Counted from the first letter of the stretch, positions 1 through 10,608 are shown. The stretch is DNA of 64,000 nucleotides from Neoceratodus forsteri (GCA_016271365.2 CM057453.1:501059001-501123000), one strand, 5' to 3'. The notes: generated by a model not told the origin, from the letters alone. Translations and numbers: made by a program.

Positions 1-204
1 TCAGCAAGACCTTCAACACCGTACCATATAGGAGGATTATAAGGAACCTGGGCAGTTTGGGGTGGGACCCAAGGTGATAAACTGGGTATGGAATTAGTCA
101 ATGAATAGGCTACAGAGGGTGGTGGTAAAGTCACTCATGCTAATGAGGGCAAGCGTGACCAGTGGGGTACCTCAGGGCTCAGCACTGGGCCAATCCTCTT
201 TATT
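1..204 (+). mobile_element. CR1-type LINE, reverse transcriptase fragment (piece 1 of 4)
   Basis: The plus strand reads as a decayed CR1 reverse transcriptase. Near the start a SKTFNTVPYRR-like stretch corresponds to the catalytic A motif (KAFDTVPH in relatives), and SVTSGVPQGSALG is the usual VPQGSVLGP motif. The frame is already broken. The same element appears to resume at 2263 (FISDIAEELQG, then LFADGTKI, a decayed FADDTK) and again at 3784 and 4591, so this is the upstream part of one LINE cut by later insertions. Its 5' end lies outside the window. The family call rests on motif order; the junction with the L2-like insert is placed to about 10 bases. Confidence 0.7.
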
Positions 205-720
205 TATTTTATTTACTTATGTCTTTGATAACCGGGTGAGCAAACTGATCCAGTCGACCATTTCAGTTGCAACCCGCGCTACCAGGGTGGCAAACACAAC
301 AAACATCAATACAATACAGAGATACAATTAGAACAAAATAGGACTGCCGAAAACACTTGGTATGAGGTCACATTACATAGTACAAATATTTCAGAGAAAT
401 CAGTACATACTGGTGTAGTGACGTACATTAAGTGGCTATGCAATATAAAAGGCTTAGCATGGGGGTTATGGTAAGTATTACATGCAATGTACATACAGTC
501 ACCAGGGAGCCAAGGAAATAAATACAGTTAAGATGAAGGTTCAGTCTATCACCAGGAGTGGTATATGCAGAAGTCATAGGCAGAAATGCAACTTAAGTTA
601 ACTTGCAGAACCTGCTAACAGTTCAGAATAAAACAGGTAGTCATATCCAGATTGAACAGAGGAGCAGAACAGTGCAAGAGGGTAGGGACACTGGAGGTAG
701 GGTGAGGGCATGAAAAGATG

Positions 721-1077
721 CTAGGCCAGGATACGGACCCTGGTACTGCCTGGGGAACAGCTGCATTTACAAGTGGTTTCAGTCAGGAGCCATGCCCTTA
801 AGTTTGCCTTGAAAGACTGATGGGAGGAGGATGATCGGATGGACAAAGGAAGTCTATTCCAGATGGAAGGGGCAGAGACAAAGAAGGCTTTACTACCCAT
901 GGTAGTAGTAGTAGTAGTGTGAGGGATTTCCAGTGGGGGAGTGGAGGAGGTCTGGAGACTCCGAGAGACCACTCTGTCATTGAGTAGGGAGGCATAGGGG
1001 AACAGCTGATGGTTCCTGAGTGGACTGTCAATGAGGCTGCCCATAGCGAAGTCAAACGACCCTACGGAGAGAGCCAC
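721..1077 (-). pseudogene. L2-like LINE, C-terminal domain of ORF2
   Basis: A 118-codon minus-strand stretch downstream of the reverse transcriptase. It contains GSKAFFVSAPSIWNRLPLSI, the conserved 'A-P-x-L/I-W-N-x-L-P' block found near the C-terminus of L2, CR1 and Rex ORF2 proteins, followed by a short basic tail. It is separated from the polymerase part at 1308 by a degraded linker of about 230 bases with stops. It confirms that the element is read on the minus strand and that its 3' end lies to the left. Confidence 0.7.
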
Positions 1078-1307
1078 CCTAGGGACTGGTACAGTGAACA
1101 GTGGTGGCTGGTAAATGAGGCTTTAAGGACAAAGCGGCAGATGGAGTTGTATGTGGTATGTAAGTGGGTCTGTAGGGAGGAGGAGGACGTAGTAGAGTAG
1201 GCGGGGGAGCAGTAGTCAAGGAGGGGCAAGAGGTTTCCTTGAGCAATGGCTAGGCGAACTTCAGGGGACAGAAATTGATTTTAGCGGTAAGCAGTGCCTA
1301 ATTTTTG

Positions 1308-2147
1308 TTAGATTTTCATCGCAGTGTTGCTGATAAGTTCATTGAAAGTAAGGGAGAGGTCTAAGGTGACACCTAGATATTTAAAGGCAGAGACAGTTTT
1401 GAGTGGCGGTCCAGCAGGGGTAGTGATCAAGAGTGGGGGTTTTGACCTGGCTACCTTTGCTAAGAATGGCTTAGAGCTGAAGAGCATGGCATTTGTCTTT
1501 TTCTCATTAACGAGAAGTTTTCTGGAGAGGAACCAGCTCAGTGCAGCCCCAAAGTTTGCTGTGAGGGTGGTGGACAAGGACTCTATGGAATTATCGCTGT
1601 GGTATATGACTAGGTCATCCACATAGAGGAGGGCCTTGCAATTGATGCTTTCAGCAGGGAGGTCGTTAATAAACATAGAAAAAAGAAGAGGCCCCAGAAT
1701 TGAGCCCTGTGGTACACTGGTGTGGGTAGGTAGAGGAGCAGAGGAATTTTTACCAATCAAGACGGACTGGGACCTGCCTGAGTGGTAACTACGGAACCAT
1801 GTGACCGTGTCTGGAGAGCAGCCAAAGTTTAACAGTGAGGAGTAGAGGAGATGGTGGTCTACAAGATCGAAAGCCTTCGACAGATCCACAAACACTGTGC
1901 CTGTGGCCCTGCCTTTGTCCATATTTCTAAGGATATGGTTCAAGAGAAGTGCCAAGGTGGAGGAGGTACTATGGTGTTTGTGGAAGCCGTGCTGGAGAGG
2001 ACACAGGAAGTGGTATTTTTCTAGATGATCGGATAGTTGGTGGTGAATGATTTTCTCAAGTAATTTATTCAGGTGAGGAAGGAGGGAGATGGACCTATAA
2101 TTTTTGGGGGTGAGAGGGATCCACAGCCTTAAATATGGGTATGACAT
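1308..2147 (-). pseudogene. L2-like LINE reverse transcriptase (ORF2 fragment)
   Basis: A 279-codon open stretch carrying the central reverse transcriptase motifs in order: the finger motif KNYRSISLLPHLNKLLEKII, motif A FVDLSKAFDLVDH, motif B SVPQGSILGPLLF, and the catalytic box LLYVDDLVIY with YVDD intact, then FKYLGVTLD. The 5' part of the same domain (LSSATVPDSWKHVHVIPIF) lies in another frame at 2095-2340, so there is a frameshift near 2100-2150. The enzyme would prime reverse transcription of the element's own RNA at a nicked target. No endonuclease domain is present upstream because of 5' truncation, so this copy is dead. Confidence 0.8.
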
Positions 2148-2262
2148 GAACGTGCTTCCAAGAGTCAGGAACTGTTGCAGATGACAGGGTGAGGTTGTAA
2201 ATGTAGGTTAGGGGCATTACAATAACTGGGGAGAGCAATTTCTGGAAGGTAAGGTATAGCTT

Positions 2263-2350
2263 CAATGTCTTTATAAGTGATATTGCAGAAGAATTGCAAG
2301 GGAAGGTATACCTCTTTGCAGACGGCACCAAAATCTGCAATAGGGTTGAT
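2263..2350 (+). mobile_element. CR1-type LINE (piece 2 of 4)
   Basis: The plus strand resumes the CR1 reverse transcriptase after the L2-like insert: FNVFISDIAEELQG then VYLFADGTKICNRVD, equivalent to the catalytic YADDTK box with the second Asp changed to Gly. It stops at 2350, where a terminal-inverted-repeat element begins; the next codons (DTPEWVEI) appear at 3784. Confidence 0.65.
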
Positions 2351-3783
2351 GGGTATGTTCATAGAAACAGAGTACCAACTTAGAGATTAACTTCTACAGC
2401 CTATAACTGGCACAACAAGTGGTTAGTAATAAAATTTAGTATATTGGGTTGTTGCTGATACTGAGCAGAGATACAAAAGAGAAAATGAAAATCCTAGCAT
2501 AACAGCTTTTTTGGTTTTTTTATACGTAATATCCAAAAGGTATCATGTATTTCTAGGCTGAAATGTGACATAAAACCTATGACTTTGTACTGTACGTACT
2601 CTTGTGTATAATCATTATGTGTAAATAAATCAGTGCTGAAATCCAAGGTGTCTGGTGTTTTATTTATTTATTTTCGTTTACAGCCTGATAGTGTTCACAG
2701 GGATATTAATGTTTTGCAGCCAAACTCCCAGTGGTGAATGTACTGACGGTGTCCACAAGGCCAGGCATAGTTCTGATCTAGTTTGCAGCTGTTTGCTCTA
2801 AAATTGCAGTTTTTCAATTCTTTCCCTCCTTCCCCCCACCCCATACTGTGTAAACACCCTCCCTGTTGTTTTAATATCCTAATCCCCATCTCCTCCCGAA
2901 TGACGTTTGACACACCCCAACCATGATGTCCAGCTCTGAAGATATACATACACCATGGTCAGGAGTTGAGAACCGGCCTTAGTTACCTATGGAAGCCTCA
3001 CAGTAATGTGGTAGGGAGTGCTCAGAACACTGCTTAAAAGGTTCCACTCCACAGCTCTTAGCCCTTCTTTCCACTGGACTATAGCACTGAAAGAGCTTGG
3101 TGTCCACTGCTAGTATCCACCATGCAAACACCATGGTCTTGCCTTTAAAATACAAACACCACATTTTTCAGGGAGTTTCTCAATCATACTGCTGGACTGG
3201 AGGACCCGGAGTGCCAAGGACTGGATTGTACTGTTTACATCTTGTTTTTTTTTCAGAAATGTTTATTTTGAAATGTTTGGTGTCCACGTACATACACTGT
3301 GGTGTCCACACACATACATCACGGTGTCCACGTACATACACCACAGTGTCCAAGTACATACACCACGGTGTCTGCTGTACATACACCACAGTGAACAGTC
3401 CTGTTACCAGGCATCTTTGTCAGTTATCTTACCACATGCCCACTTTTAACCAGTTTTATCATGGTATCTTAAACCACATTGAAATGTATCAATGTGCTTC
3501 TTACTAGTAACATTTGTTTTCTATTACAGCAGCTGATTGGTGTCCATGTACACGCATCACAACCATTTTGTGTCCACGTACATACACCACGGTGTCTGCT
3601 ATACATACACCATGGTGAGCTGTCTTATTCACAGGAACCATCAAGGCAGTTATCTTACCACATGGCCAGTTTTTACTGGTTTGATCATGGTATCTCAAAA
3701 TACATTTAAAACTTGATATATTCTGAATTTAAAAATTTGCCCTTCATGTCACACTTTGGTACACCATTTTCATGAACATACCC
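2351..3783. mobile_element. Non-autonomous element with terminal inverted repeats
   Basis: Left end GGGTATGTTCATAGAAA and right end, read on the minus strand, GGGTATGTTCATGAAA; both continue with a GTACCAA block, giving imperfect inverted ends of about 40 bases. The element interrupts the CR1 reading frame exactly between NRVD and DTPEWVEI, and GAT occurs on both sides, a possible 3-bp target duplication. It has no transposase reading frame and carries an internal minisatellite. A PIF/Harbinger-like MITE would fit a 3-bp duplication, but the class is inference. Confidence 0.55.
3280..3620 (+). repeat. Interspersed minisatellite, GTGTCCACGTACATACACCA units
   Basis: Two blocks (about 3280-3395 and 3540-3620) of short tandem units with the core GTGTCCAC(G)TACATACACCA, roughly 22-24 bases each, separated by unrelated AT-rich DNA. 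They lie inside the terminal-inverted-repeat element. The second block ends with the same GGTGTCTGCTATACATACACCA variant as the first, suggesting duplication of a larger segment. Confidence 0.6.
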
Positions 3784-4262
3784 AGATACTCCAGAGTGGG
3801 TGGAGATAATGAATAGAGACCTGAGGAATCTCAAGGAGTGGTTTTGAGTATGACAGCTGAGTTTCAATGCGAAAACGTGCAAAATCATGCACCTAGGGCA
3901 CTGAAACCCAGAGGCGGTATATAAAATGGGAGAAGAGGTATTGATGGTCACTACACAGGAAAGGGACCTTGGGGTAATCATATCTGATGACCTCAAGGTG
4001 GTGAGGCTGAGCGACAAGACAGTAGGCAGGGCCAGTGGAATGCTTGGGTGCATAGAGAGGGGATTCACCAACAGGAGAGAGGTGGTGTTACCACTGTATC
4101 AATCATTGGTGAGACCCCACCTGTAGTACTGGATCCAGTTCTGGAGACAACATCTCAGGAAGGACATAGGGTAGAAGCTGTCCAGAGGAGGGTAACTAAA
4201 ATGGCACAGGGGGCTGCATCATAAGACCTTTGAAGAGAGACTGGGGGACCTTTGAAAAAGCT
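3784..4262 (+). mobile_element. CR1-type LINE (piece 3 of 4), ORF2 thumb region
   Basis: The plus strand reads DTPEWVEIMNRDLRNLKEW, then KIMHLGH, then from 3926 a clear frame with MGEEVLMVTTQERDLGVIIS, SGMLGCIERGFTNR and LYQSLVRPHL. These are hallmark blocks of CR1 ORF2 after the polymerase core (ERDLGVxxxDDLK and LYKSLVRPHLEY). Several stops and shifts show decay. It is followed by about 330 bases of unrelated DNA before the CR1 3' end resumes. Confidence 0.75.
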
Positions 4263-4590
4263 TAACCAAGTGAACCACGTCAGGTGACATCTGATCAGGT
4301 GACCCTGATCTTGGGAATGGGTTGTTTCAGCCACACAAACCAGGACTTGGACTTGAACTTGTGGACTTGTGATTTTACACTTGTCTTTTTCTACTTGTTC
4401 CTGCATGTGAGTTTTTATGAGGACCTTGCATGTTCCAAATAAAGCCTTTGAATACAGCTCACTGGATGTCCATGGTATGTTGGAGGGGAGTAAAAACTGA
4501 ACTCCATACCTTTCAGCAGGTGTTGGTCCCTGCAACCATTTACACTGTGATTTTCTACCTCACACTGCTTACCCTGGTTACAGTCTCTGT
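4263..4590. other. Unidentified insert inside the CR1, possibly LTR-like
   Basis: About 330 bases separate two collinear CR1 segments. The segment has an AATAAAG polyadenylation-like signal at about 4438 followed by a CT-rich, TG-poor stretch ending near CCTCACA. This arrangement could be a solo LTR, but I cannot define clear TG...CA ends or a target duplication, so the identity is open. Confidence 0.3.
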
Positions 4591-4985
4591 TCCTCACAAA
4601 AAGGAGAATGATAAGAAACCTATAAATACCTCATAAAGGTGAATAAGTTAAGGAGGGGAGTGTACTTCAGAAATTAAGGTGCACAAGAACAAGAAGGAAT
4701 GCACTGAAGCTGGAAGAGAGGAAATTTAGGAGGCATGTGAGGAAGTACTTCTTCACTGAAAGAGTTATGGATGCCTGGGACAGCCTTCCAGAGGAGGTGG
4801 TAGAGGCAAAAACAGTGGTGGGCTTCAAGCATGCATGGGTTAGGCACAAAGAAATATTGGTGGGAAACTTGCGGGGGGTGAAGATCAAGTAGAGTCTGTG
4901 GTGACAGTATAGGCAGGCAAAAATGAATAGACTGGGTGGGCCAAGCAGTCTTTATCTGCTGACAAATTCTATATTTCTGTGTCTG
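4591..4985 (+). mobile_element. CR1-type LINE 3' end (piece 4 of 4)
   Basis: Contains the end of ORF2 (RKYFFTERVMDAWDSLPEEV-like reading at about 4740-4800) and the short 3' untranslated region with GGCAAAAATGAATAGACTGG and GGGCCAAGCAGTCTTTATCT, the same 3' motif seen in the CR1 copies at 5730 and, reversed, at 25640. Ends near TTCTATATTTCTG. Together with pieces 1-3 it makes a CR1 of roughly 1.2 kb of surviving sequence. Confidence 0.7.
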
Positions 4986-5044
4986 TATTTCAGTATTTAT
5001 CAAAGGAAAGGAGAAATTGTTTAACCAGGAAAGGCAAACTAAGC

Positions 5045-5196
5045 TGAAGCTTGTTTCCAGGTGTGACCTGGGAGCACAAGGGAGTTAAATGACTTGCTCA
5101 GGATCACACAGTATGCAAGTGGGGGCTGTGGGATTCAAACCCAGGTCTCCAGGTTTGCAGCTCAGTGCCCTTAACCACTGCTCTATACTGTCTCCA
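5045..5196 (-). mobile_element. MIR-like tRNA-derived CORE-SINE
   Basis: On the minus strand it begins with a tRNA-like head: A-box-like TAGAGCAGTGG and a B box GGGTTTGAATCCC, followed by a CORE-type block (TGTGTGATCCTGAGCAAGTC) typical of MIR elements ('tgtgaccttgggcaagt' in mammals). It is an old fossil with no open frame. Position between two CR1 fragments is uninformative about age. Confidence 0.75.
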
Positions 5197-5199
5197 AAA

Positions 5200-5790
5200 C
5201 AATGCAGTTTACTGTACAAATCCCCGACGGTGACATGCTTAAAATATTGCACATAATTTTGTAGTCCAAACTCATAAAAAAATATAGGGACAGAGTTGAG
5301 TCAGTGTAGACAAGAGCTGCAATGATGATAGAAGGGCAAGATGGTAATTCGTATGTGGACAGATTGATAGACCTGAATCTGTAAACATTGTAAGCCAGGA
5401 GAGAAAAGAGTGACACGATAGAGACACATGTTTCTAAATGGAATAAACAGAGTGGACTGCAAGGATTTATTTACAGTAAATGCAGACAATGGCACAAGGG
5501 AAAACTCGATGAAATTGGTGGGCAGCGCAGAATGGTCAGAAAGGATGTCCAAAAGTATTACTTCACTGAGCGGGTGATGGAGAAGTGGAGCAGGCTTCTG
5601 AAGGAACTGTTTGTGCCAATACTGTAAATGAATTCACACGTACATTGGATAATATGGGGATTTTGAGAATAGGTAGGGGGGTCACACATGGGAGAGGAGT
5701 GAATGTCCAGTAGAGTGCACATCACAAACTAGGTAGAAATGGGCAGACTTGATGGATCAGTGGGCCTTTTTCTACCATCAGTCACTATGC
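5200..5790 (+). mobile_element. CR1-type LINE, 3' fragment (second copy)
   Basis: Read on the plus strand it carries the CR1 C-terminus, with many stops (QKYYFTERVMEKWSRLLKEL at about 5550-5610), and the 3' end block ATGGGCAGACTTGATGGATC followed by GTGGGCCTTTTTCTACC. Clearly a different copy from the CR1 ending at 4985, because both contain the same C-terminal block. The 5' boundary near 5200 abuts the MIR-like SINE. Confidence 0.65.
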
Positions 5791-6009
5791 AACTGTAACA
5801 GTGATTTTGCAGTACTGTGTATTGATCTGTAGTTGACATATTAAAATAATTGTAATACACAGGGAATACACAGTGACATGACTCATTATCTTCAAAAGTG
5901 AAGAGCAGAGCAATGACCAATGAGTAGCAGAGTCATGAGTGAGTTACATACTGCAAGTCCTGCCCTCAAGTAAATGGTGATAAGTGCTATATTCTGAGGG
6001 TAGTATTAT
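5791..6009. other. No recognisable feature
   Basis: AT-rich sequence between the CR1 3' end and a MITE. I see no reading frame, repeat or RNA structure that I can support. Confidence 0.4.
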
Positions 6010-6258
6010 GATTGACTGAAACTCAGTTCCCCGAGTTTCATTATACTGACACCATCTGCCCGAAACACGGTTGCCTGATGGTCAAAGATTGCCTGTGGGT
6101 GGATTAATTATATAAAGTAAGAGGGATGCAGGGGGCGAAGCCCCCCAAAATATAAAAAAAAAACCTCAGCTGAGGGAAAACTTCGCCCGTTGTGCAACTG
6201 TGTTTCGAGCAGCTGGCGTCAGGTTACTGAAACTTGGGGGACTGAGTTTCAGTAAATC
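6010..6258. mobile_element. MITE with about 65-bp terminal inverted repeats
   Basis: Left end GATTGACTGAAACTCAGT and right end (minus strand) GATTTACTGAAACTCAGT. The inverted similarity continues inward through a GAAACAC(A/G)GTTGC block for about 65 bases per arm. The centre contains GGGGGCGAAGCCCCCC, itself a perfect 16-bp palindrome. No transposase. I could not identify the target duplication, so the superfamily is undetermined. Confidence 0.7.
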
Positions 6259-6396
6259 CTAATATATACCATTGTGTGTCCAATTCATACAATGTATTTT
6301 ATATTATAAAGATTTTAGATTCATTGTCTTATGAAGGTTTAATGGTTTCTGTTTGATTTTCACTGTTTATTTTGAGTGCAGCAGAGGTTATTATGA

Positions 6397-7925
6397 CGTA
6401 TTTATTTATTTAATTTTGGTAACCGGGTAGGCCCACTGGGACCATGAGAGTACCTTTTTCAGGGACGACACAGAATTAATTACAGATAATAGAACTTTTA
6501 CAGAGTTACATGCTGTAAATTGTTCACATTATAACATTCACATACAGTACTTGTTCACATTACCACGATCAACAGTGTTTGACATTTGTTAATCCATTGT
6601 AAACAATTATGGATACAGACAATCATAATAGAAACAGATGATGTAATAAGTACTATTTACTGGTATAATCAGTAACAAGTGCATCAGTTAAGCTCCAGCA
6701 GGTGAGCCTTGAGACCCTTTTTAAAAACCCCAAGAGAGTTATATTTCTGGGCATTTCCTGGGAGTGCATTCCAGAGGGGTGGTATGTCGGCAGAAAATTA
6801 CCTCAGTCTTTGGGAGGACCTGACTTTAGGCACTTTAAGAACCTGAGAGTTGGAGGATCTAAGAGTCCTGCTGTCATGCTCAGCTAATAACGTCTCAGCC
6901 AGGCTTGGGGGTGCACTTTCCAGTCTGAGTTTGAAGATGGGTAACTTAGTCATCCTTCTAATAATGGCCAGGATAGGGTTTGAAGCACCTGGCAGTGATG
7001 TTCCCGGGATGGAGCACCTGCTGCAAATCGACTTATCCTATGGTACAAGGTTCTAAGCTTTTGCATCTCTGCACCTTTAACAGAGTGCAGAACCGGGGAA
7101 CCATATAGCAGGTTGAGTAGTAGGGTGCCAATTGCTACCTTTAGCTGGGAGTCCTGTGTGAGGAAAAGGTCTAAGGTGATGTAATAGACCTAGCTTCTGG
7201 TTCAAAGATTTGGTCAGCAGGTCAATATGTGCCTTGAAAGTACAGTTTTGATCTATAGTAATTCCTAAGTACTTTATGGAATCCACTACCTCAACCCTTG
7301 AGCCGTTTGAGAGAGTGGGTGTCACATTCATTGACCTATTAGGTCCCAAGTTTTTAGGGCCAAATAGTATGGCCTTTGTTTTTCTGCCATTTAGTACAAG
7401 TTTGCTGTTTTCTAGCCAGCCCTCAAGAAGTAATAGGTCTTTCATCAGTGATTCGTACAGTTTATCAACGTCCTTGGAGGTCCTGTACAATACTGTGTCA
7501 TCATCATACAGGGTCAGATTTGCCTCACCACAGCATGTCATTTATAAATATGGAGACTAGTAAAGACCTCAATAAAGACCCCTGAGGGACCCCATCCAGG
7601 ACTGGACATTTGTCAGATAAGGCGCCCTGCCGTCTGACGAGTTGAGACCTTCCCTGGAGGTAGTCGGAGAACCATTGCATGGTCAGACAATCTAGGCCTA
7701 TGAGTTTCTTGAGGAGCAGTTGATGGTCTACCGAGTAGAAGGCCTTGGTGAGGTCAGCAAAAACTGCATCAGTTAGCAGGCCCTTATCGAGAACTGAATA
7801 TATGTCAGTGGTGAGGCTGATTAGGGCAGTGTTTGCTCCATGGTTTTTCCTGAAACCGTGCTGTCGAATTGTGAATATTTTGTGTTGCTCAGTATAATCT
7901 ACTACCTGATTATACACTACCCTCT
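6397..7925 (-). mobile_element. L2-like LINE, 5'-truncated (second copy)
   Basis: Minus-strand LINE with a 3' tail of ATTTATT units at about 6400-6415 and the TAACCGGGT block shared with the copy at 205. Two frames cover the polymerase. At 7525-7917 I read HGFRKNHGANTALISL, VFADLTKAFYSVDHQLLLKK and DGVPQGSLL (motifs 2a, A and B). At 7077-7541 I read LYDDDTVLY, a catalytic YADD box changed to YDDD, and IKYLGITIDQN. A frameshift near 7530 joins the two. The element ends abruptly at about 7925 (5' truncation), with no endonuclease domain. Confidence 0.75.
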
Positions 7926-8224
7926 CAAGCTACTCTCTCATTGGTCAAGGGTTCCTTTGTGACCTGCTTAAAGTGGAGATAAACTACAAATATGAAAATA
8001 AATGATTTATCTTAATTTAGAATGCTGGCTAAAAGCATTTCTCTGTTAAGTTTAACTGTAAGATTATATGAAATGCAGTATCTGAGTAGCACAGTAAAGT
8101 TGTTATATTTGTCTCTCAATTTATAAATAGCCCATTACTATTATACAGTATCTGTGTTGTCAGTTGTGTACTTTTGCTGATGTTCCCTAAATGCACTGTT
8201 TTGCATCATGGTCACGTGCTAAGG
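7926..8224. other. No recognisable feature
   Basis: About 300 bases of AT-rich DNA between the truncated LINE and the fold-back element. No reading frame, tandem repeat or inverted repeat could be supported. Confidence 0.4.
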
Positions 8225-8639
8225 GCCCCATATTCAGAGCCATCTGGCTGCACTCGTACATGGGGCACTGCATGAAATAATAGGGCCGGCTGGCTCTGGT
8301 GCCACATTCAGACAGATAGCGTGATCTGAACTGATCGTTCTATCTGTCTGAATATCGGGTCATGGTAACGTGACACACAGCAGGCAGTCACCATGCTTTG
8401 TGCCGTGCTACCAGACGGCTGCACTAAAAACTGCCTATAAGGGCACAACGCGGTGCACACTGGTTAGCGCCACAGCCCCTATGGGTGATATTCAGCCCAA
8501 ATATGTAGAGGAGCACATTGGGTATGCATGGTGCTAGTGGGCCCATTATGGGCTCATCTGCATGCCTGCGCATGGGCCGATTATGCTGGTTCAGGTGTCC
8601 CCTACTTAGCCCTGATCCCCTTCCCATTTTCTCTTTTAT

Positions 8640-9200
8640 AAACCGTGGTGGTCTAGCGGTCCCACCCTAGCCCCGATCCCATTCTTGGTGCTTTTTATAT
8701 TAAACCCTGATGGTCTAGCAGTCCTTCCCATGTCCCGATCCCTGTCCTGTTGATCTTTCTGTAAACCCTGGTGGTCTAGCAGTTTCTCTCATTTCACAAT
8801 CCCCATCCCGTTCATCTCTGTGTAAACTGTGGTGGTCTAGCAGATCCTCCCATGTCCCAATCCCCATCCTGTTCATCTCTGTGTAAACTGTGGTGGTCTA
8901 GCAGATCCTCCCATGTCCCAATCCCCATCCCGTTCATCTCTGTGTAAACTGTGGTGGTCTAGCAGATCCTCCCATGTCCCAATCCCCATCCCGTTCATCT
9001 CTGTGTAAACTGTGGTGGTCTAGCAGATCCTCCCATGTCCCAATCCCCATCCCGTTCATCTCTGTGTAAACTGTGGTGGTCTAGCAGATCCTCCCATGTC
9101 CCAATCCCCATCCCGTTCATCTTTTTGTAAACCTAGGTGTTCTAGCTGTCCCTCCCATGTCCTGATCCCCATCTCATTAATCTTTGTGTACACCCTGTTT
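8640..9200 (+). repeat. Tandem array, 61-bp unit (left arm)
   Basis: About nine units. The unit starts TGTAAACTGTGGTGGTCTAG and ends CCCATCCCGTTCATCTC. Copies starting at 8821, 8882, 8943, 9004 and 9065 are nearly identical and spaced exactly 61 bases apart, so part of the array has recently been homogenised; flanking units are more diverged. Confidence 0.9.
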
Positions 9201-10029
9201 GTCTAACACAAGTAGTCCCTCACTAGCCCTGATCCCCTGCAGACTACTGTAAAATAAAATAATTGGTGGTCCAGTGGACCCTGCCCAGCCCTGATCCCTC
9301 TCCAGTTATAATAAAATGCAAATAACATAAGACCTGGTGGTCTAGTGGTCCCTCCCCCTCCCCATTCTCCGATTGCTGTCCGGACTACAAAATCCACTGC
9401 CCTGGTGATCAAGTGGCCCCCACCTCAGCAGGTAGTGACTCACCACCCCACTGCCCCCCACTTGACCTGAGCTGGCAACCGGTACAACCTTCCTCACACC
9501 ACCATGCTCAGCTGCTGACTGAACTGTCACTAAGCATGTACTGTAGACAGTATGCACTCATTGACCAATGAGAGCATCCTGACCACTGTACATACTTAGT
9601 GACAGGCCAATCGGTGCCTGGCTGTGGCGGTGTGAGGAGGGTTGTGCTGGTTGGTGGTTGGGGTTGGTGGGGGAGCAGTGAGTGGGTCACTACCTGCTGG
9701 GTGGGGGCCACTGATTGACAGGGCAATGATTTTGTAGTTGAACACGATTGAAGAATGGGGAAGGAGAGACCACCAGACTACCAGGTCTTATGTTATTTGT
9801 ATTATACCAGGGGATCAGGGCTGGGGAGGGTCCACTGAACCACCAACAATGTATTTTATTATACTTGGAGGGGAATCGGGACTGGGAAGGGTTCACTGGA
9901 CCATCAACAATGTATTTTATTACACTTGGAGGGGGATTGGGGCTGAGGAGGGTCCACTGGGCCACCAACAATTTCATTTTACAGTATTCTGCAGGGGATC
10001 AGGGCTAGGGAGGGACCACTAGACCACCA

Positions 10030-10390
10030 CAGCTTACACAAAGATTAATGGGATGGTGATCGGGACATAGAAGGGACAACTAGACCCCCATGGTTTACAA
10101 AAAGATGAACGGGATGGGGATGGGGACATGGGAGAGACTGCTAGACCCCCAAGGTTTACAAAAAGATGATGAGATGGGGATCGGGACATCGGTGGGACCG
10201 CTAGACCCCCAAGGTTTACAAAAAGATGATGAGATGGGGATTGGGACATCGGTGGGACCGCTAGACCACCAGGGTTTACAAAAAGATGATGAGATGGGGA
10301 TCGGGACATCGGTGGGACCGCTAGACCACCAGGGTTTACAAAAAGATGAATGGGATGGAGAGGGACCGCTGGACCACCAGGGTACACAGT
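10030..10390 (-). repeat. Tandem array, 60-bp unit (right arm, inverted)
   Basis: Six units in reverse orientation to the array at 8640: GGTTTACAAAAAGATGA followed by GGGGATCGGGACATC and GACCGCTAGACC. The units at about 10152, 10212 and 10272 are 60 bases apart and nearly identical. The right arm has its own homogenised variant (ACATCGGTGGGACCG) absent from the left arm, so the arms have been expanded independently after the palindrome formed. Confidence 0.9.
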
Positions 10391-10407
10391 CTTTAACAGT
10401 GCGTGGA

Positions 10408-10608
10408 GTTTTTTTTTTATTTTTTTATTTATTTAGTTTTTGTTGACCAGGTAAGCGCACTAGACAAATCCTGCCTATTTTCAGGCATGACCCGGGGGAG
10501 AGGGATACAGATGAATGCCAACTGACTTTGAAACAGATTAAGCTGTTGGTGGTATTTTTAGTGAATGAGGGAAATTTGGCCAGGACACTGGGGAAATTCC
10601 CCTACTCT
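10408..10608 (-). mobile_element. tRNA-derived SINE, 3' half (interrupted)
   Basis: On the minus strand this is the 3' portion of a SINE: AATTTCCCCAG, GGCCAAATTTCCCTCATTCA, a GCCTGAAAATAGGCAGGATT block and an A/T-rich tail (TAAATAAATAAAAAAAT) at 10408-10440. The same block, uninterrupted, is found on the plus strand at 32866-33110. The 5' half of this copy lies at 22510-22742, on the far side of two Tx1-clade LINEs. Confidence 0.85.
10597..10608 (+). repeat. Target-site copy, left (TTCCCCTACTCT)
   Basis: The last 12 bases of the SINE before the first LINE. The identical 12-mer recurs at 22498-22509, immediately after the second LINE, and a variant (TCCCCTAATCT) at 16622-16632 between the two LINEs. 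This is the expected pattern of target-site duplication. Confidence 0.85.

Larger units (their letters stand above)
205..2262 (-). mobile_element. L2-like LINE, 5'-truncated, inserted in the CR1
   Basis: A minus-strand LINE whose 3' end is the T/A-rich stretch near 205-235 (TTTATTTATTTTATT on the plus strand) and whose 5' truncation is near 2262. Its open frames give the reverse transcriptase and the C-terminal domain. The 3' tail followed by a TAACCGGGT stretch also occurs at the 3' end of the element at 6397, so the two are related. It sits between two pieces of a plus-strand CR1 reading frame and is therefore younger than that CR1. L2 clade is the best guess from the tail and protein style; CR1/Rex-related clades are alternatives. 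Confidence 0.75.
8225..10407. mobile_element. Fold-back element with 60/61-bp minisatellite arms
   Basis: A long palindrome centred near 9580. The left arm (about 8640-9570) and right arm (about 9580-10390) are reverse complements: GTGGTCTAGCAG and CCCATCCCGTTCATCT in the left arm become CTGCTAGACCACC and AGATGAACGGGATGGG in the right. Both arms contain tandem units of the same sequence. Near the centre CATGCTTAGTGACAGT (minus strand, about 9525-9550) pairs with CATACTTAGTGACAGG (about 9590). Left outer part (8225-8640) has GGGCCCCATATTCAGAGCC. Its partner is not found directly to the right because a SINE begins at 10408; a weak match (TTTGAATATGGCC) occurs at about 22950, beyond the SINE. 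No coding capacity. Confidence 0.75.

Noticed and set aside
8640..10390. CRISPR-like array of regularly spaced repeats.
   Set aside because: The whole 60/61-bp unit is repeated; there are no unique spacers, and the genome is plainly eukaryotic.
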